A DNA stretch of 64,000 nt from Peristeroidobacter agariperforans. GTDB lineage: Bacteria; Pseudomonadota; Gammaproteobacteria; Steroidobacterales; Steroidobacteraceae. Position 1 is the stretch's first letter. Each line of letters begins with the position of its first letter. The notes below the pieces were generated by a model. That model was not told the DNA's origin and ran no database searches. It saw only the letters and a list, made by a program, of their open reading frames with translations. Positions 42,249 to 51,856 of this stretch are shown piece by piece. The stretch covers positions 744,001-808,000 of the forward strand of contig NZ_RYFW01000001.1 in the NCBI RefSeq assembly GCF_004138335.1, read 5' to 3'. The position numbers were made by a program, and so were the translations under genes.

Positions 42249-43130
42249 ATGAGCGCGGCCCGTCCTCATATCCTGATTGCCGGGTGTGGCTATGTGGGCC
42301 AGCGCCTGGCCGCCCGCCTGCGTGACCGTTATGAGGTCACGGCCCTGGTCCGCGCGAACGACAAGGGCGCCGCGCTGGAGCGCCACGGATTGAAAACCAT
42401 CGTCATCGACCTGGATCGGGTGCGTGCCGGCGCCAGCCTGCCCGAGCGCCTGGATCAGGAAGCCATCGTCTACCTGGCTCCGCCGCCCAACTCGGGCGAG
42501 AGCGACCTGCGCCTCGATCGTTTCCTGCACCTGGCGTTCGTGCCGCCGAAGAGCTTCGTTTATATGAGCACGACCGGCGTGTACGGCGACGCCGAAGGTG
42601 GGTTGGTCGACGAAAGCACGCCGGTGATGCCGCGGACGGATCGCGCCCGCCGACGGGTCAGCGCCGAGGAAATGACCCGGGTGTGGTGTCACGAACGACG
42701 CGTTCGGCGCGTCGTGCTACGAGTGCCTGGGATCTATGGTCCCGAGCGGTTGCCGCTGGAACGATTGCGAAAGTCAGAGCCCGTGGTGCGGCCAGAAGAC
42801 GCCGGCATCAGCAACCGCATCCATGTCGATGACCTGGTGGCAGCCTGTGAAGCAGCGATCGAGAACAAAGAAGCGCGTGGCGTTTACAACGTCACCGATG
42901 GCAACTCCATCAGTTCGACCGCGTTCATCGACCTGGTCGCAAAGATCACCGGCCTGCCGCCGCCGCCGCGCGTTTCGATGGAAGAAGCCCAGCTCACGTT
43001 CAGCCCCGAACGCCTGTCATTCCTCAACGAATCGCGCCGGGTCAGCAACGATCGCATGCTGAAGCACCTTGGCGTGAAGCTGCGCTACACCGACCCCGAG
43101 GCCGGCATTCGCGCCAGCCTGGGCAGCTAA
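42249..43130 (+). CDS. SDR-family NAD(P)-dependent epimerase/dehydratase (YeeZ-like)
   Basis: 293 residues of the extended short-chain dehydrogenase class. Seen: HILIAGCGYVGQRLAARLRD nucleotide loop, FVYMSTTGVYGDAEGGLVDE around the active site, VLRVPGIYGPERLP and NRIHVDDLVAACEAA. Substrate unknown; the family contains nucleotide-sugar epimerases and uncharacterised YeeZ proteins. Divergent from the GbsR-like regulator (72 bases), convergent with the ParA gene with a four-base overlap. Confidence 0.9.
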   Translation: MSAARPHILIAGCGYVGQRLAARLRDRYEVTALVRANDKGAALERHGLKTIVIDLDRVRAGASLPERLDQEAIVYLAPPPNSGESDLRLDRFLHLAFVPPKSFVYMSTTGVYGDAEGGLVDESTPVMPRTDRARRRVSAEEMTRVWCHERRVRRVVLRVPGIYGPERLPLERLRKSEPVVRPEDAGISNRIHVDDLVAACEAAIENKEARGVYNVTDGNSISSTAFIDLVAKITGLPPPPRVSMEEAQLTFSPERLSFLNESRRVSNDRMLKHLGVKLRYTDPEAGIRASLGS

Positions 43131-43768
43131 CTCGGCTGGCTCTTTTTACTATCGAGCCATTTGGTGATGGGCTTCCACTGCTCCCAGTCCGGGCTGGCCA
43201 GATATTCGGGCAGCTCGAAAATGCTCATGCCACGCTGATAGGCCCGCAGATAGTTGGTCGACTGACGCAGCTGACCCAGATACGGCACCTTGAGCTTCTC
43301 GAGGTACTGATCGAGCTCGTCGAACAGCAGGGTGTTCTCTCGCACGCGGTTCGCGACCATGCCCAAGCGCGCCTGTTGACGTTGCACCTTGCCCAGCTCG
43401 AGCAGCTCTTCCATGAAGCGCGCCGAGGCTTTCATATCGATGGGTGACGGCATCACCGGAATGATGATGGTCTCGGCCCGCCGGACCAGCTCGTTCATCT
43501 CCGCGCCATGCGTCCGGGCTGGAGCGTCGATCACCAGCACCTCGGTATCGCGCGGCACGCCTCGTATTCCTTCGTCATAGGCCGGCACGCCGGTGATCTT
43601 GGGCAGATCGTCCGGGCGCATCGCCAGCCAGTCGAGGCTGGACCGCTGCGGATCGTAGTCCGCAATGGCGACTTTGGCGTCCTGGCCTGCAAAGTAACAA
43701 GCGATGTTGGTCGCCAGGGTGCTCTTGCCGCTGCCGCCCTTGGAGTTCATTACCATCAAGTGGCGCAT
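43127..43768 (-). CDS. ParA-family ATPase
   Basis: 213 residues from the ATG at 43768 (AGGA at good distance). Deviant Walker A MNSKGGSGKSTLATNIACYF (signature Lys K10 and K15), IADYDPQRSSLDW, VLVIDAPART and VANRVRENTLLFDELDQYL. ParA/MinD-type dimeric ATPase; no parB or centromere repeats adjacent, so it is probably an orphan positioning protein rather than a plasmid or chromosome segregation ATPase. Divergent from dapF (99 bases). Confidence 0.92.
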   Translation of the reverse strand: MRHLMVMNSKGGSGKSTLATNIACYFAGQDAKVAIADYDPQRSSLDWLAMRPDDLPKITGVPAYDEGIRGVPRDTEVLVIDAPARTHGAEMNELVRRAETIIIPVMPSPIDMKASARFMEELLELGKVQRQQARLGMVANRVRENTLLFDELDQYLEKLKVPYLGQLRQSTNYLRAYQRGMSIFELPEYLASPDWEQWKPITKWLDSKKSQPS

Positions 43769-43867
43769 GAAAATCCTCGCTTCGCCGGAAAGAAAACAAT
43801 CTTGGGCCCGTCGGGGCAGGCCGGACTGTGCTGGGTTTCGCGTTGTTGCGAATGATATGCTTCGGGC

Positions 43868-44692
43868 ATGCGCCTGTCTTTCACCAAGATGCACGGCCTG
43901 GGCAACGATTTCATCGTGTTCGAGGCTCCCGCCGGCACCGAATTACCTTCCAGCGAAGTGTTTCGCCGCCTCGCCGACCGCCGTCTCGGCATCGGTTTCG
44001 ATCAGGCCTTGGTGCTGATGCCGCCGTCCAAAGACGGCTTCGATGTGTTCTATCGCATCTTCAATGCCGATGGCTCCGAGGTCGAGCAGTGTGGCAACGG
44101 CGCCCGCTGTATCGCCAGCCTGGTCGCGCGCAAGCTCGGCAAAGCCAGCGTGCAGATGGACAGCCCCGGCGGCCAGATCAGCGGCTTCTTGAGGGATGAC
44201 GGCCTGGTGTCCGTCGATATGGGTGTGCCCAACTTTTCTCCGGCAGCGCTGCCGTTCGACGCTTCACGCGAAGCCGACGTGTATCCGCTGCGTGTGGGTG
44301 AAAAGGAACTGCAGATCGGCGCGGTGTCGATGGGCAATCCGCACGCGGTCATGCAAGTGCCCTCGGTGCGGGATGCCGCCGTGGACACACTGGGTCCCGC
44401 GGTAGAGAATCATTCCCGCTTCGCCAAGCGCACCAACGTGGGCTTCATGGAAGTGGTGAGCCCGACTCACATCCGCTTGCGGGTGTTCGAGCGCGGCGTC
44501 GGGGAGACGCAAGCCTGCGGCACTGGCGCCTGTGCGGCCGTCGCCATCGGACGACGCTGGGGGCTGCTGCAGGAGGAAGTGCAGGTGGACGCACCGGGCG
44601 GTCGCATGATCGTGCGCTGGCCGGGTCCAGGCGAAGCGCTGTGGCTCACCGGCCCGGCGGTCACCGTTTTCGAAGGGACGGTGGAAGTTTGA
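43868..44692 (+). CDS. dapF: Diaminopimelate epimerase
   Basis: 274 residues. Interconverts LL- and meso-diaminopimelate for lysine and peptidoglycan. PLP-independent two-base mechanism: C75 in EQCGNGARCIASL and C217 in TQACGTGACAAVA, plus FTKMHGLGNDFIVFE at the start. First gene of the conserved dapF-DUF484-xerC-hslVU string. Confidence 0.97.
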   Translation: MRLSFTKMHGLGNDFIVFEAPAGTELPSSEVFRRLADRRLGIGFDQALVLMPPSKDGFDVFYRIFNADGSEVEQCGNGARCIASLVARKLGKASVQMDSPGGQISGFLRDDGLVSVDMGVPNFSPAALPFDASREADVYPLRVGEKELQIGAVSMGNPHAVMQVPSVRDAAVDTLGPAVENHSRFAKRTNVGFMEVVSPTHIRLRVFERGVGETQACGTGACAAVAIGRRWGLLQEEVQVDAPGGRMIVRWPGPGEALWLTGPAVTVFEGTVEV

Positions 44693-44727
44693 GCGTTAGG
44701 AATCAGGCGGAAGAACAAGGCACCTGT

Positions 44728-45468
44728 ATGAGCAAGCAACCGGTCCGCGATGTGGAGAACCTCACCCCCGCGGTCAGCGGCAAGCTGGATGACAGTGGGC
44801 CCAGCGAGACCGAGATCGCTGACTACCTGCAGAACAATGTCGACTTCTTCGAGCGCCACGCGGCGCTGCTGACCAAGCTGAAGCTCCCGCACAGCCGCGG
44901 CAACGCCACCGTGTCGCTGGTCGAGCGTCAGGTCTCGGCGCTTCGCGACAAGAATCAGACCTTGGAAGCGCGCCTGCGTGAGCTGATCGATGTGGCCCGG
45001 AGCAACGACGTGCTCGCTGCGAAGATCCACCGCCTCGCGTGTCGCTTGGTTCGCGCACGCTCCGCCGCCACGTTGCTGGACTCAATGGAAACATCGCTGC
45101 GCGAGGACTTCGGCGCTTCCGAATGGTTGCTGCTGCTCGCACCCAATCGTCCGACCGGTTTCAGCGGCATCGACAGCCGTCATCTGCGCCTGATCGATGC
45201 GAACGCCGCCGAGTTGAAAATGTTCGACACGCTGTTCGAATCCGCCCGCCCACGCTGCGGCCAGATTCGCGACAGCCAACGTGACTTCCTGTTCGGCGCC
45301 GGCACCGTCGAGATCGGCTCCGCCGCGCTCGTGCCGCTCGGCCGTGAAGCCGGCTTTGGCCTGCTCGCGATCGGCAGCCCGGACGCGCAACGTTTCCACC
45401 CGACCATGAGCACCGACTTCCTGGCGCGCATCGGCGATCTGGTGAGCGAGGCCGTCGCGGCCGCTTGA
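44728..45468 (+). CDS. DUF484 family protein (GAF-like)
   Basis: 246 residues from the ATG at 44728. Start region with EIADYLQNNVDFFERHAALL, then LKLPHSRGNATVSLVERQVS, a coiled-coil linker and a GAF-like C-terminal domain (ALVPLGREAGFGLLAIGSPD, FHPTMSTDFLARIGDLVSEA). Conserved between dapF and xerC in Pseudomonas and relatives; function not established, no DNA-binding motif evident. Confidence 0.9.
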   Translation: MSKQPVRDVENLTPAVSGKLDDSGPSETEIADYLQNNVDFFERHAALLTKLKLPHSRGNATVSLVERQVSALRDKNQTLEARLRELIDVARSNDVLAAKIHRLACRLVRARSAATLLDSMETSLREDFGASEWLLLLAPNRPTGFSGIDSRHLRLIDANAAELKMFDTLFESARPRCGQIRDSQRDFLFGAGTVEIGSAALVPLGREAGFGLLAIGSPDAQRFHPTMSTDFLARIGDLVSEAVAAA

Positions 45469-45492
45469 TTTCGCGGTCGTGGGCGTCGATCG

Positions 45493-46395
45493 ATGGATGA
45501 ATCCGCCCTCGCCTGGCTGCCAAAGTTCTTCAACCACCTGTCCGTGGAGCGGCGCATGTCGCCGCACACGGATTCCAACTATCGCCGCGACCTGAAACGT
45601 TTCGTCGCTCATTGCGATAAAAGCGGCGTGACCGAGTGGTCGCGCGTCGACGGTCAGCACGTTCGCTCCTTCGCCGCGGCCGAGCATCGCGTCGGCGCCT
45701 CGCCGCGAACCATTCAACGACGTTTGAGCGCGCTCAGGAGTTTTTATAACTTCTTGTTGCGCGAAGGCGCGGCCAAGCTCAACCCTGCGATCGAAGTGCA
45801 GGCGCCGAAGGCGAAGAAACGTTTGCCCGCGACCATCGACGTGGACCAGATGAATCGACTGCTGAGCTTCCGCACCGACGAAGAAATCAGCGTGCGCGAC
45901 AAGGCCATCATGGAATTGTTTTATTCCTCCGGCCTGCGCTTGTCCGAACTGGTCGGCCTGGATCTCACCGACATCGACCTCGCGGACCGAACCGTCCGCG
46001 TGCTAGGCAAAGGCAGCAAGGCGCGCGTGGTCCCGGTTGGCCGTCACGCCGTCGAAGCCATCAGCCGGTGGCTGCTCGAGCGCACCAAGCTCGCTGGCGT
46101 AGGAAATCCCGCGCTATTCGTCGGCAAGCTCGGCGATCGCATCAGCCCGCGCTCCGTTCAAAAACAGGTCGCAGCGTGGGCAAAGCACCAGGGCCTCGGC
46201 GTGCACGTCCATCCGCACATGTTCCGCCACTCGTTCGCCACCCATCTGCTGGAATCCAGCCAGGACCTGCGCGGCGTGCAGGAACTGCTGGGCCACGCGA
46301 ACATAGCAACCACTCAGATCTACACGCACCTTGATTTTCAGCACCTCGCCAAGATCTACGATGCGGCCCATCCACGGGCGCGCAAAAAGACCTGA
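45493..46395 (+). CDS. xerC: Tyrosine recombinase XerC
   Basis: 300 residues, full length. Resolves chromosome dimers at dif with XerD. N-terminal SAM-like domain (about 5-90) and catalytic domain with R149, K173, H242, R245, H268 and nucleophile Y277 ([41 protein letters not shown]). Its place between DUF484 and hslV identifies it as the housekeeping XerC rather than an integrase. Confidence 0.95.
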   Translation: MDESALAWLPKFFNHLSVERRMSPHTDSNYRRDLKRFVAHCDKSGVTEWSRVDGQHVRSFAAAEHRVGASPRTIQRRLSALRSFYNFLLREGAAKLNPAIEVQAPKAKKRLPATIDVDQMNRLLSFRTDEEISVRDKAIMELFYSSGLRLSELVGLDLTDIDLADRTVRVLGKGSKARVVPVGRHAVEAISRWLLERTKLAGVGNPALFVGKLGDRISPRSVQKQVAAWAKHQGLGVHVHPHMFRHSFATHLLESSQDLRGVQELLGHANIATTQIYTHLDFQHLAKIYDAAHPRARKKT

Positions 46396-46415
46396 CAGCG
46401 CGAAAAGCAGACACC

Positions 46416-46952
46416 ATGAGCGAATCACCCCACGCAACTACCATTCTCTCCGTCCGCCGCAACGGTGTCGTCTGCATCGGCGGCGACGGGCAGGTCTCGT
46501 TAGGGAACACCGTGATGAAGGGCAACGCCCGCAAAGTGCGGCGGTTGTACGACGGTAAAGTGCTGGCAGGATTCGCCGGCGGCACCGCCGATGCGTTCAC
46601 GCTGTTCGAGCGCTTCGAAACCAAGCTGCAGCAGTACGGCAATCTGACGCGCGCCGCCATCGAGCTCGCGAAGGATTGGCGCAGCGATCGCAGCTTGCGA
46701 CGGCTGGAAGCCTTGCTGTGCGTCGCCGACACCAAAAGCTCGTTCATTATTTCGGGCAACGGCGACGTCATCGAGCCCGAAGACGATATCATGGCCATCG
46801 GCTCCGGCGGCGCGTTCGCTCAATCCGCCGCGCGCGCGTTGTTACAGAACACCCAGCTCGATGCCCGCACGATCGTCGAGAAGGCGTTGAACATTGCCGC
46901 CGACATTTGTATCTACACCAATCGTAATCTCACGATCGAAGAGTTGAAGTAA
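46416..46952 (+). CDS. hslV: HslV protease subunit (ClpQ)
   Basis: 178 residues. Proteasome-like threonine peptidase; mature N-terminus at T8 of [12 protein letters not shown] after removal of seven residues. Further landmarks [56 protein letters not shown]. Works as a dodecamer capped by HslU, which follows 13 bases downstream. Confidence 0.97.
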   Translation: MSESPHATTILSVRRNGVVCIGGDGQVSLGNTVMKGNARKVRRLYDGKVLAGFAGGTADAFTLFERFETKLQQYGNLTRAAIELAKDWRSDRSLRRLEALLCVADTKSSFIISGNGDVIEPEDDIMAIGSGGAFAQSAARALLQNTQLDARTIVEKALNIAADICIYTNRNLTIEELK

Positions 46953-46965
46953 CTCTTCCAATTGT

Positions 46966-48300
46966 ATGTCAATGACTCCCCGCGAAATCGTTCAAGAGCT
47001 CGACAAGCACATCGTCGGACAAGGCGCCGCCAAGCGCGCAGTCGCCATCGCGCTGCGTAACCGTTGGCGCCGCATGCAGGTCACCGAAGCGCTGCGCGCC
47101 GAGATCACGCCCAAAAACATTCTGATGATCGGCCCCACCGGCGTCGGCAAGACCGAGATCGCCCGGCGGCTCGCTCGCCTCGCTCGTGCGCCGTTCATCA
47201 AGGTCGAAGCCACCAAGTTCACCGAAGTCGGTTACGTCGGCCGCGAGGTCGATTCCATCATCAAGGATCTGATGGACGTCGCGGTCAAGATGACTCGCGA
47301 GGAAGAGATGGAAAAGGTGCGCCATCGCGCCATGGACGCCGCCGAGGAGCGCGTGCTCGATGCCTTGCTGCCTCGGCCGAAGTCGCTCGGCTTCACCGCC
47401 GAGCCCGAACCCAATCCTCGCGACGGCGATACGCGGCAGAAGTTCCGCAAGATGCTGCGCGAAGGTCAGCTCGACGATCGTGAGATCGAAATCGAAGTTC
47501 GCGCCTTGCCTGTGGGCGTGGAAATCATGGCGCCCGCCGGCATGGAAGATCTCACCAACCAATTGCAGAGCATGTTCTCCAACCTCGGCGGCGCGCGCAC
47601 CAAGACTCGCAAGGTGAAAGTTCGTGAAGCTTTCAAGCTGCTCACGGATGAAGAAGCCGCGAAAATGGTCAACGAAGAAGAGCTGAAGATGCGCGCGTTA
47701 CAGAACGCCGAGCAGAACGGCATCGTGTTCATCGACGAGATCGACAAGATCGCTCGTCGCCAGGAAACCCACGGCGCCGACGTATCGCGTGAAGGTGTGC
47801 AGCGCGACCTGCTGCCGCTCGTGGAAGGCAGCACCGTCACTACCAAGCACGGCATGGTGAAGACGGACCATATTCTGTTCATCGCCTCCGGCGCGTTTCA
47901 CATGTCCAAGCCATCGGATCTGATCCCCGAGCTGCAGGGCCGCTTTCCGATTCGCGTGGAGCTCGATGCGCTGAAGGTCGAAGAGTTCATTCGCATCCTG
48001 ACCGAGCCCGACGCCTCGCTCTGCACGCAATACAAGGCGTTGCTCGCCACTGAAGGCGTGACGCTGGATTTCGACGCCAGCGGGGTCCGGCGCATCGCCG
48101 AGGTCGCTCATCAAGTGAACGAGCGCACCGAGAACATCGGCGCACGCCGTTTGCACACCGTGTTGGAGCGACTGCTCGAAGTGCTGTCGTATGAAGCCGC
48201 CGATAAGAATGGCTTCAGCGTCACGATCAACCAGGAATACGTCGATCAGTACCTGGGCGAGCTGGTGAAGGACGAGGACCTGACGCGCTACATTCTGTAG
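46966..48300 (+). CDS. hslU: HslU ATPase subunit (ClpY)
   Basis: 444 residues. AAA+ unfoldase: Walker [10 protein letters not shown] at 56-64, [20 protein letters not shown], the I-domain (about 110-245), Walker [15 protein letters not shown], and the C-terminal tail ...DLTRYIL that inserts into HslV. Cotranscribed with hslV. Confidence 0.97.
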   Translation: MSMTPREIVQELDKHIVGQGAAKRAVAIALRNRWRRMQVTEALRAEITPKNILMIGPTGVGKTEIARRLARLARAPFIKVEATKFTEVGYVGREVDSIIKDLMDVAVKMTREEEMEKVRHRAMDAAEERVLDALLPRPKSLGFTAEPEPNPRDGDTRQKFRKMLREGQLDDREIEIEVRALPVGVEIMAPAGMEDLTNQLQSMFSNLGGARTKTRKVKVREAFKLLTDEEAAKMVNEEELKMRALQNAEQNGIVFIDEIDKIARRQETHGADVSREGVQRDLLPLVEGSTVTTKHGMVKTDHILFIASGAFHMSKPSDLIPELQGRFPIRVELDALKVEEFIRILTEPDASLCTQYKALLATEGVTLDFDASGVRRIAEVAHQVNERTENIGARRLHTVLERLLEVLSYEAADKNGFSVTINQEYVDQYLGELVKDEDLTRYIL

Positions 48301-48325
48301 TTATCGTCCCTTGCTGAGGCCGGCC

Positions 48326-48727
48326 ATGCCGCATCCGACCAACATCAAATCGCGCACCAAGTCGCGCGTACTGGAAGTCAGTTTCGACGACGGCTCGGTG
48401 TTCGAGCTGCCGTATGAATATTTGCGGGTGTACTCGCCTTCGGCCGAGGTGCGCGGCCATGGGCCCGGGCAGGAGCAGTTGCAGCTTGGCAAGCACGAGG
48501 TCGCGATCACCGAGGTCAAGCCGGTGGGCAACTACGCCGTCCAGCTGGTGTTCGACGACGGCCACAATACCGGCCTCTATACCTGGGCCTACCTGTACGA
48601 ACTGGGCCGGGACCGCGCGCAGAAATGGCAGAACTACCTGGACCGGCTGAAGGAATTGGGCATTGCCTACCCTACCGTGCTGCCGAAGAAGCCCGCACCG
48701 TTCTCACTGAAGCCGCCGCGCCCCTAG
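48326..48727 (+). CDS. DUF971 (gamma-butyrobetaine hydroxylase-like N-terminal) protein
   Basis: 133 residues from the ATG at 48326 with GAGG six bases upstream. Single DUF971 domain: RVLEVSFDDGSVFELPYEYL, then VYSPSAEVRGHGPGQEQLQL, NYAVQLVFDDGHNTGLYTWA and YLYELGRDRAQKWQNYLDRL. The fold is found at the N-terminus of gamma-butyrobetaine hydroxylase and fused to Fe-S carriers; suggested roles in Fe-S handling remain unproven. Usual neighbour of hslU. Confidence 0.92.
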   Translation: MPHPTNIKSRTKSRVLEVSFDDGSVFELPYEYLRVYSPSAEVRGHGPGQEQLQLGKHEVAITEVKPVGNYAVQLVFDDGHNTGLYTWAYLYELGRDRAQKWQNYLDRLKELGIAYPTVLPKKPAPFSLKPPRP

Positions 48728-48742
48728 CGCAAAACGATTAGA

Positions 48743-48771
48743 ATGGGTCGTCACAGCCAGCGACGACCCAT
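48743..48771 (+). promoter_or_regulatory. Hairpin covering the ubiE start codon
   Basis: ATGGGTCGTC (48743-48752) and GACGACCCAT (48762-48771) are exact inverted copies with a nine-base loop; the right arm ends in the AT of the ubiE ATG. No Shine-Dalgarno sequence precedes that ATG, and a TAGAAT hexamer (48739-48744) overlaps the left arm. It may limit ubiE translation or be a protein binding site. Confidence 0.45.
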
Positions 48772-49537
48772 GACTGCCAACGCCACCCCTCCCCCGAACG
48801 CGACCACCGACTTCGGCTACCAGCAGGTGCCGGTCGCGGAAAAGCAGGCGCGGGTTCGAGCCGTTTTCGAATCGGTCGCGAGCAACTACGACCTGATGAA
48901 CGATCTCATGTCGGCGGGCACGCACCGACTGTGGAAGCGGTTCACGCTGTCGCAGACGGGATTGCGCCCCGGCCAGCGCGCGCTCGATGTGGCCGGCGGC
49001 ACGGGCGACCTCTCGGCGGGCATGTGCAAGCAGGTGGGTGGAAATGGCCTGGTCGTGCTGACCGACATCAATGCCGCCATGTTGGCTGAAGGCCGCGACG
49101 CGATGACCGACCGCGGCTTCGTCAACAACGTTCGATTCTCGCTCGCCAATGCCGAGCGCTTACCGTTTCCCGACAGCAGCTTCGACTGCGTGACCATTGG
49201 CTTTGGCCTGCGCAACGTCACTGATAAGGCGGCGGCTCTGCGCTCCATGCAGCGCGTGCTGAAGCCGGGCGGACAGCTGTTGATTCTGGAGTTCTCGCAT
49301 CCCGTCGTCCCCGGATTGAAGCCGTTGTACGACGCGTATTCGTTTTCGGTGTTGCCATGGCTCGGCAAGGTTGTCGCGCGCGATGCAGACAGCTATCGCT
49401 ATCTCGCCGAGTCGATTCGCAAGTTCCCCAAGCAGCAGGAGCTGATCGAAATGATGCAGGCGGCGGGCTTGGAGAACTGCAAGTACCACAACCTCACCGG
49501 CGGCATCGTCGCCCTGCATCGGGGCTATCGTTTCTGA
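48770..49537 (+). CDS. ubiE: Ubiquinone/menaquinone C-methyltransferase
   Basis: 255 residues from ATG 48770. SAM-dependent C-methylation of the quinone ring. Seen: [43 protein letters not shown] loop [48 protein letters not shown] and the terminal ALHRGYRF. An alternative ATG at 48743 would add nine residues. First gene of ubiE-ubiJ-ubiB. Confidence 0.96.
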   Translation: MTANATPPPNATTDFGYQQVPVAEKQARVRAVFESVASNYDLMNDLMSAGTHRLWKRFTLSQTGLRPGQRALDVAGGTGDLSAGMCKQVGGNGLVVLTDINAAMLAEGRDAMTDRGFVNNVRFSLANAERLPFPDSSFDCVTIGFGLRNVTDKAAALRSMQRVLKPGGQLLILEFSHPVVPGLKPLYDAYSFSVLPWLGKVVARDADSYRYLAESIRKFPKQQELIEMMQAAGLENCKYHNLTGGIVALHRGYRF

Positions 49538-49538
49538 C

Positions 49539-50132
49539 ATGCGTCTGACGCCGCTGGAATCGCTGCTCAATCGGAATATCGCCGCTTCGTCAGCGGCGCG
49601 CGCGTTGTGCCGTCGCTTGGATACCAAGGTGATGGCGCTGCACGTCGAGGGCATGCCGCTCAGCATCTATTTCAAAGCGAACGGCGAGCAAATGTCGCTG
49701 GACACGCAGCACGAAGGCACGCCAAGCGCGACGTTGTCGGGCACGCCCTTGTCGCTGCTGCGTATGGCCGGCCCAGCGCCCGAAGCGGCGTTGCGAACAG
49801 GGTCGGTGCACATTCATGGCGATGCCGAGGTCGCGCAAACGTTCAGCGAGCTGCTCAAGCAGGCGCGGCCCGATCTGGAAGAAGAGCTGTCCCGGGTCAT
49901 TGGCGACGTGGCTGCTCATCAGGTCGGCAATGCGGCGCGCTCGGCGCTTGGATTCGCACGCCGGGCCGTGGACACGTTTGCACAGAATGTTTCTGAGTAC
50001 CTCCAAGAAGAAGGGCGCGATGCTCCGAGCCGGACCGAGGCGGATGAGTTCATTACTGGCGTCGACAAGCTGCGCGACGATGTCGATCGCTTCGAGGCGC
50101 GCCTGTCACTGCTCGAACGCAAGCGCGGTTGA
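49539..50132 (+). CDS. ubiJ: Ubiquinone biosynthesis accessory factor UbiJ
   Basis: 197 residues: an SCP2 lipid-binding domain in the first about 120 (NRNIAASSAARALCRRLDTK; LRTGSVHIHGDAEVAQTFSE; LKQARPDLEEELSRVIGDVA) and a C-terminal coiled coil (EADEFITGVDKLRDDVDRFE). UbiJ scaffolds the soluble Ubi complex with UbiK. One base after the ubiE stop. Confidence 0.93.
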   Translation: MRLTPLESLLNRNIAASSAARALCRRLDTKVMALHVEGMPLSIYFKANGEQMSLDTQHEGTPSATLSGTPLSLLRMAGPAPEAALRTGSVHIHGDAEVAQTFSELLKQARPDLEEELSRVIGDVAAHQVGNAARSALGFARRAVDTFAQNVSEYLQEEGRDAPSRTEADEFITGVDKLRDDVDRFEARLSLLERKRG

Positions 50133-50135
50133 CGC

Positions 50136-51773
50136 ATGCGCCTGAGAGTTATTTCACGGCTGCTGCAGATTCAACGCGTCCTGGTGCGCCATCGCCTGGA
50201 CGAGATCATTCTCGCGACGCATCTGTTCCGGCCGGTTCGGTTCGCGTTCTATCTTTCGCCGAACACCTGGTTCCGGCGCAAAGCCTTGCTGTCGCGCGGC
50301 GAACGCTTGCGTCTGGCGCTCGAGGAGCTGGGACCGATCTTCATGAAGTTCGGTCAGACGCTCTCGACGCGTCGCGACCTGCTGCCGCGGGATATTGCAG
50401 ACGAGCTGGAGAAACTGCAGGACCGCGTGCCGCCGTTTTCGAATGACGCTGCTCGCGCCATTGTCGAGGCCGCGTATGAGCGCCCAACCAGCGATGTATT
50501 CGCTCGTTTCGACGCCGCTCCGCTGGCGGCGGCGACGATTGCTCAAGTGCACGGCGCGCAGCTCAAGGACGGCAAGGAAGTCGTCGTAAAAATCGTGCGG
50601 CCCGGCATTCGCGCGCTCATCGAGCGGGATGTCGAAGTGCTGTACGCGCTCGCGGATCTCGCGAACCGGTACTGGAGCGACGCGCCGCGCCTGCGGCCGG
50701 TCGAGCTGGTCCGTGAGTACGAGAAGACCATCATCGATGAGCTGGATCTGAAGCGCGAGGCGGCCAACGCGCAGCAGCTCAAACGCAATTTCGTCAACTC
50801 ACGCTTGCTGTATGTGCCCGAGGTCTACTGGGACTACACACGCCACAACGTAATGGTGATGGAGCGCGTGCAAGGCGTGCTGGTCAACGATATTGCAGAG
50901 CTGCAGAGGCGCGGCGCCAACATTCAGCGCCTGGCAGAGAACGGCGTGGAGATCTTTTTCACCCAGGCGTTCCGCCATAACTTTTTCCACGCCGATATGC
51001 ACCCAGGCAACATCTTCGTGTTGCTCGACAATCCCGAGCAGCCGCAATACGCGGCGGTCGACTTCGGCATCGTCGGCACACTGGCGCCACGGGATCAGCA
51101 CTATCTCGCGGAGAATTTTCTCGCGTTCTTCGAGCACGATTATCGCCGGATCGCTCAGCTGCACATCGATTCGGGGTGGATTCCCGCGCATGTTCGCGTC
51201 GATGAACTGGAGTCGGCGGTGCGCACGGTGTGCGAGCCCATTGCGAACAAGCCGCTGCGGGAGATTTCCTTCGGCCAGGTGCTGATCAGCTTGTTCGAAG
51301 CGGCCCAACGCTTCGATGCGCAGTTGCAGCCGCAGTTGATGCTGATCCAAAAGACGCTGCTGCAGATCGAAGGTGTCGGCCGTCAGCTGTATCCGGATCT
51401 GGATTTGTGGAAGACGGCACAGCCACTGCTGCGTCAGTGGATGGCCGAACGCTGGAGCCTGCGAGCCCTGGCCCGGGATGTGCGCAAACAACTGCCCGAT
51501 ATGCTGCAGGCGTTACATCAGTTACCGCCGCTGGTGGAGAACGCGGTTCAACGCGCATCGGACGGGCGGTTCAGAGTGCCCATCGATACGACGGAGATCG
51601 AGCGGCTGAAACAGACGATCAAGGAGGACGGCCGCCGCCGCGACGTGACCTTGGTGGGTGCGATCGGCGTGCTCAGCAGCATCATTCTGCTTGCGACCGA
51701 TACCGGCCCGGAGTGGTTGGGCTTTACCTTGCTCGGAGCCAGCATCGTGGGCTTGTTCACGCTACGCAAATAA
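50136..51773 (+). CDS. ubiB: Ubiquinone biosynthesis ABC1/ADCK-type ATPase UbiB
   Basis: 545 residues. Atypical kinase-like ATPase: KxGQ motif in FMKFGQTLSTRRDLLPRDIA, an Ala-rich nucleotide loop (APLAAATIAQVHGAQL), VVVKIVRPG, catalytic FHADMHPGNIFVL and VDFGIVGTL, and two C-terminal transmembrane helices (about 498-520, 523-541). Supports quinone intermediate extraction. Three bases after ubiJ; last gene of the operon. Confidence 0.96.
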   Translation: MRLRVISRLLQIQRVLVRHRLDEIILATHLFRPVRFAFYLSPNTWFRRKALLSRGERLRLALEELGPIFMKFGQTLSTRRDLLPRDIADELEKLQDRVPPFSNDAARAIVEAAYERPTSDVFARFDAAPLAAATIAQVHGAQLKDGKEVVVKIVRPGIRALIERDVEVLYALADLANRYWSDAPRLRPVELVREYEKTIIDELDLKREAANAQQLKRNFVNSRLLYVPEVYWDYTRHNVMVMERVQGVLVNDIAELQRRGANIQRLAENGVEIFFTQAFRHNFFHADMHPGNIFVLLDNPEQPQYAAVDFGIVGTLAPRDQHYLAENFLAFFEHDYRRIAQLHIDSGWIPAHVRVDELESAVRTVCEPIANKPLREISFGQVLISLFEAAQRFDAQLQPQLMLIQKTLLQIEGVGRQLYPDLDLWKTAQPLLRQWMAERWSLRALARDVRKQLPDMLQALHQLPPLVENAVQRASDGRFRVPIDTTEIERLKQTIKEDGRRRDVTLVGAIGVLSSIILLATDTGPEWLGFTLLGASIVGLFTLRK

Positions 51774-51794
51774 CGCAGCAACCTTGTTTTTTTC

Positions 51795-51835
51795 TTGGCC
51801 TGCGGCTGGCGCCATCTGGGCCGGCCGCAGGCCAA
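51795..51835. repeat. Twelve-base inverted repeat between ubiB and dedA
   Basis: TTGGCCTGCGGC / GCCGCAGGCCAA with a 17-base loop, in the 83 bases between convergent ubiB and dedA. It is preceded by seven Ts and followed by AATAAAA on the plus strand, the reverse of an intrinsic terminator in either direction; the flanks would extend the stem by A-T pairs. Confidence 0.55.
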
Positions 51836-51856
51836 AATAAAACCACCGTGGCGGCG

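Noticed and set aside
43127-43768. ParA as part of a plasmid partition locus
   Set aside because: No ParB or iteron repeats; neighbours are conserved chromosomal genes.
45493-46395. Tyrosine recombinase as a mobile-element integrase
   Set aside because: Context dapF-DUF484-xerC-hslVU and full catalytic set identify housekeeping XerC; no att repeats seen.
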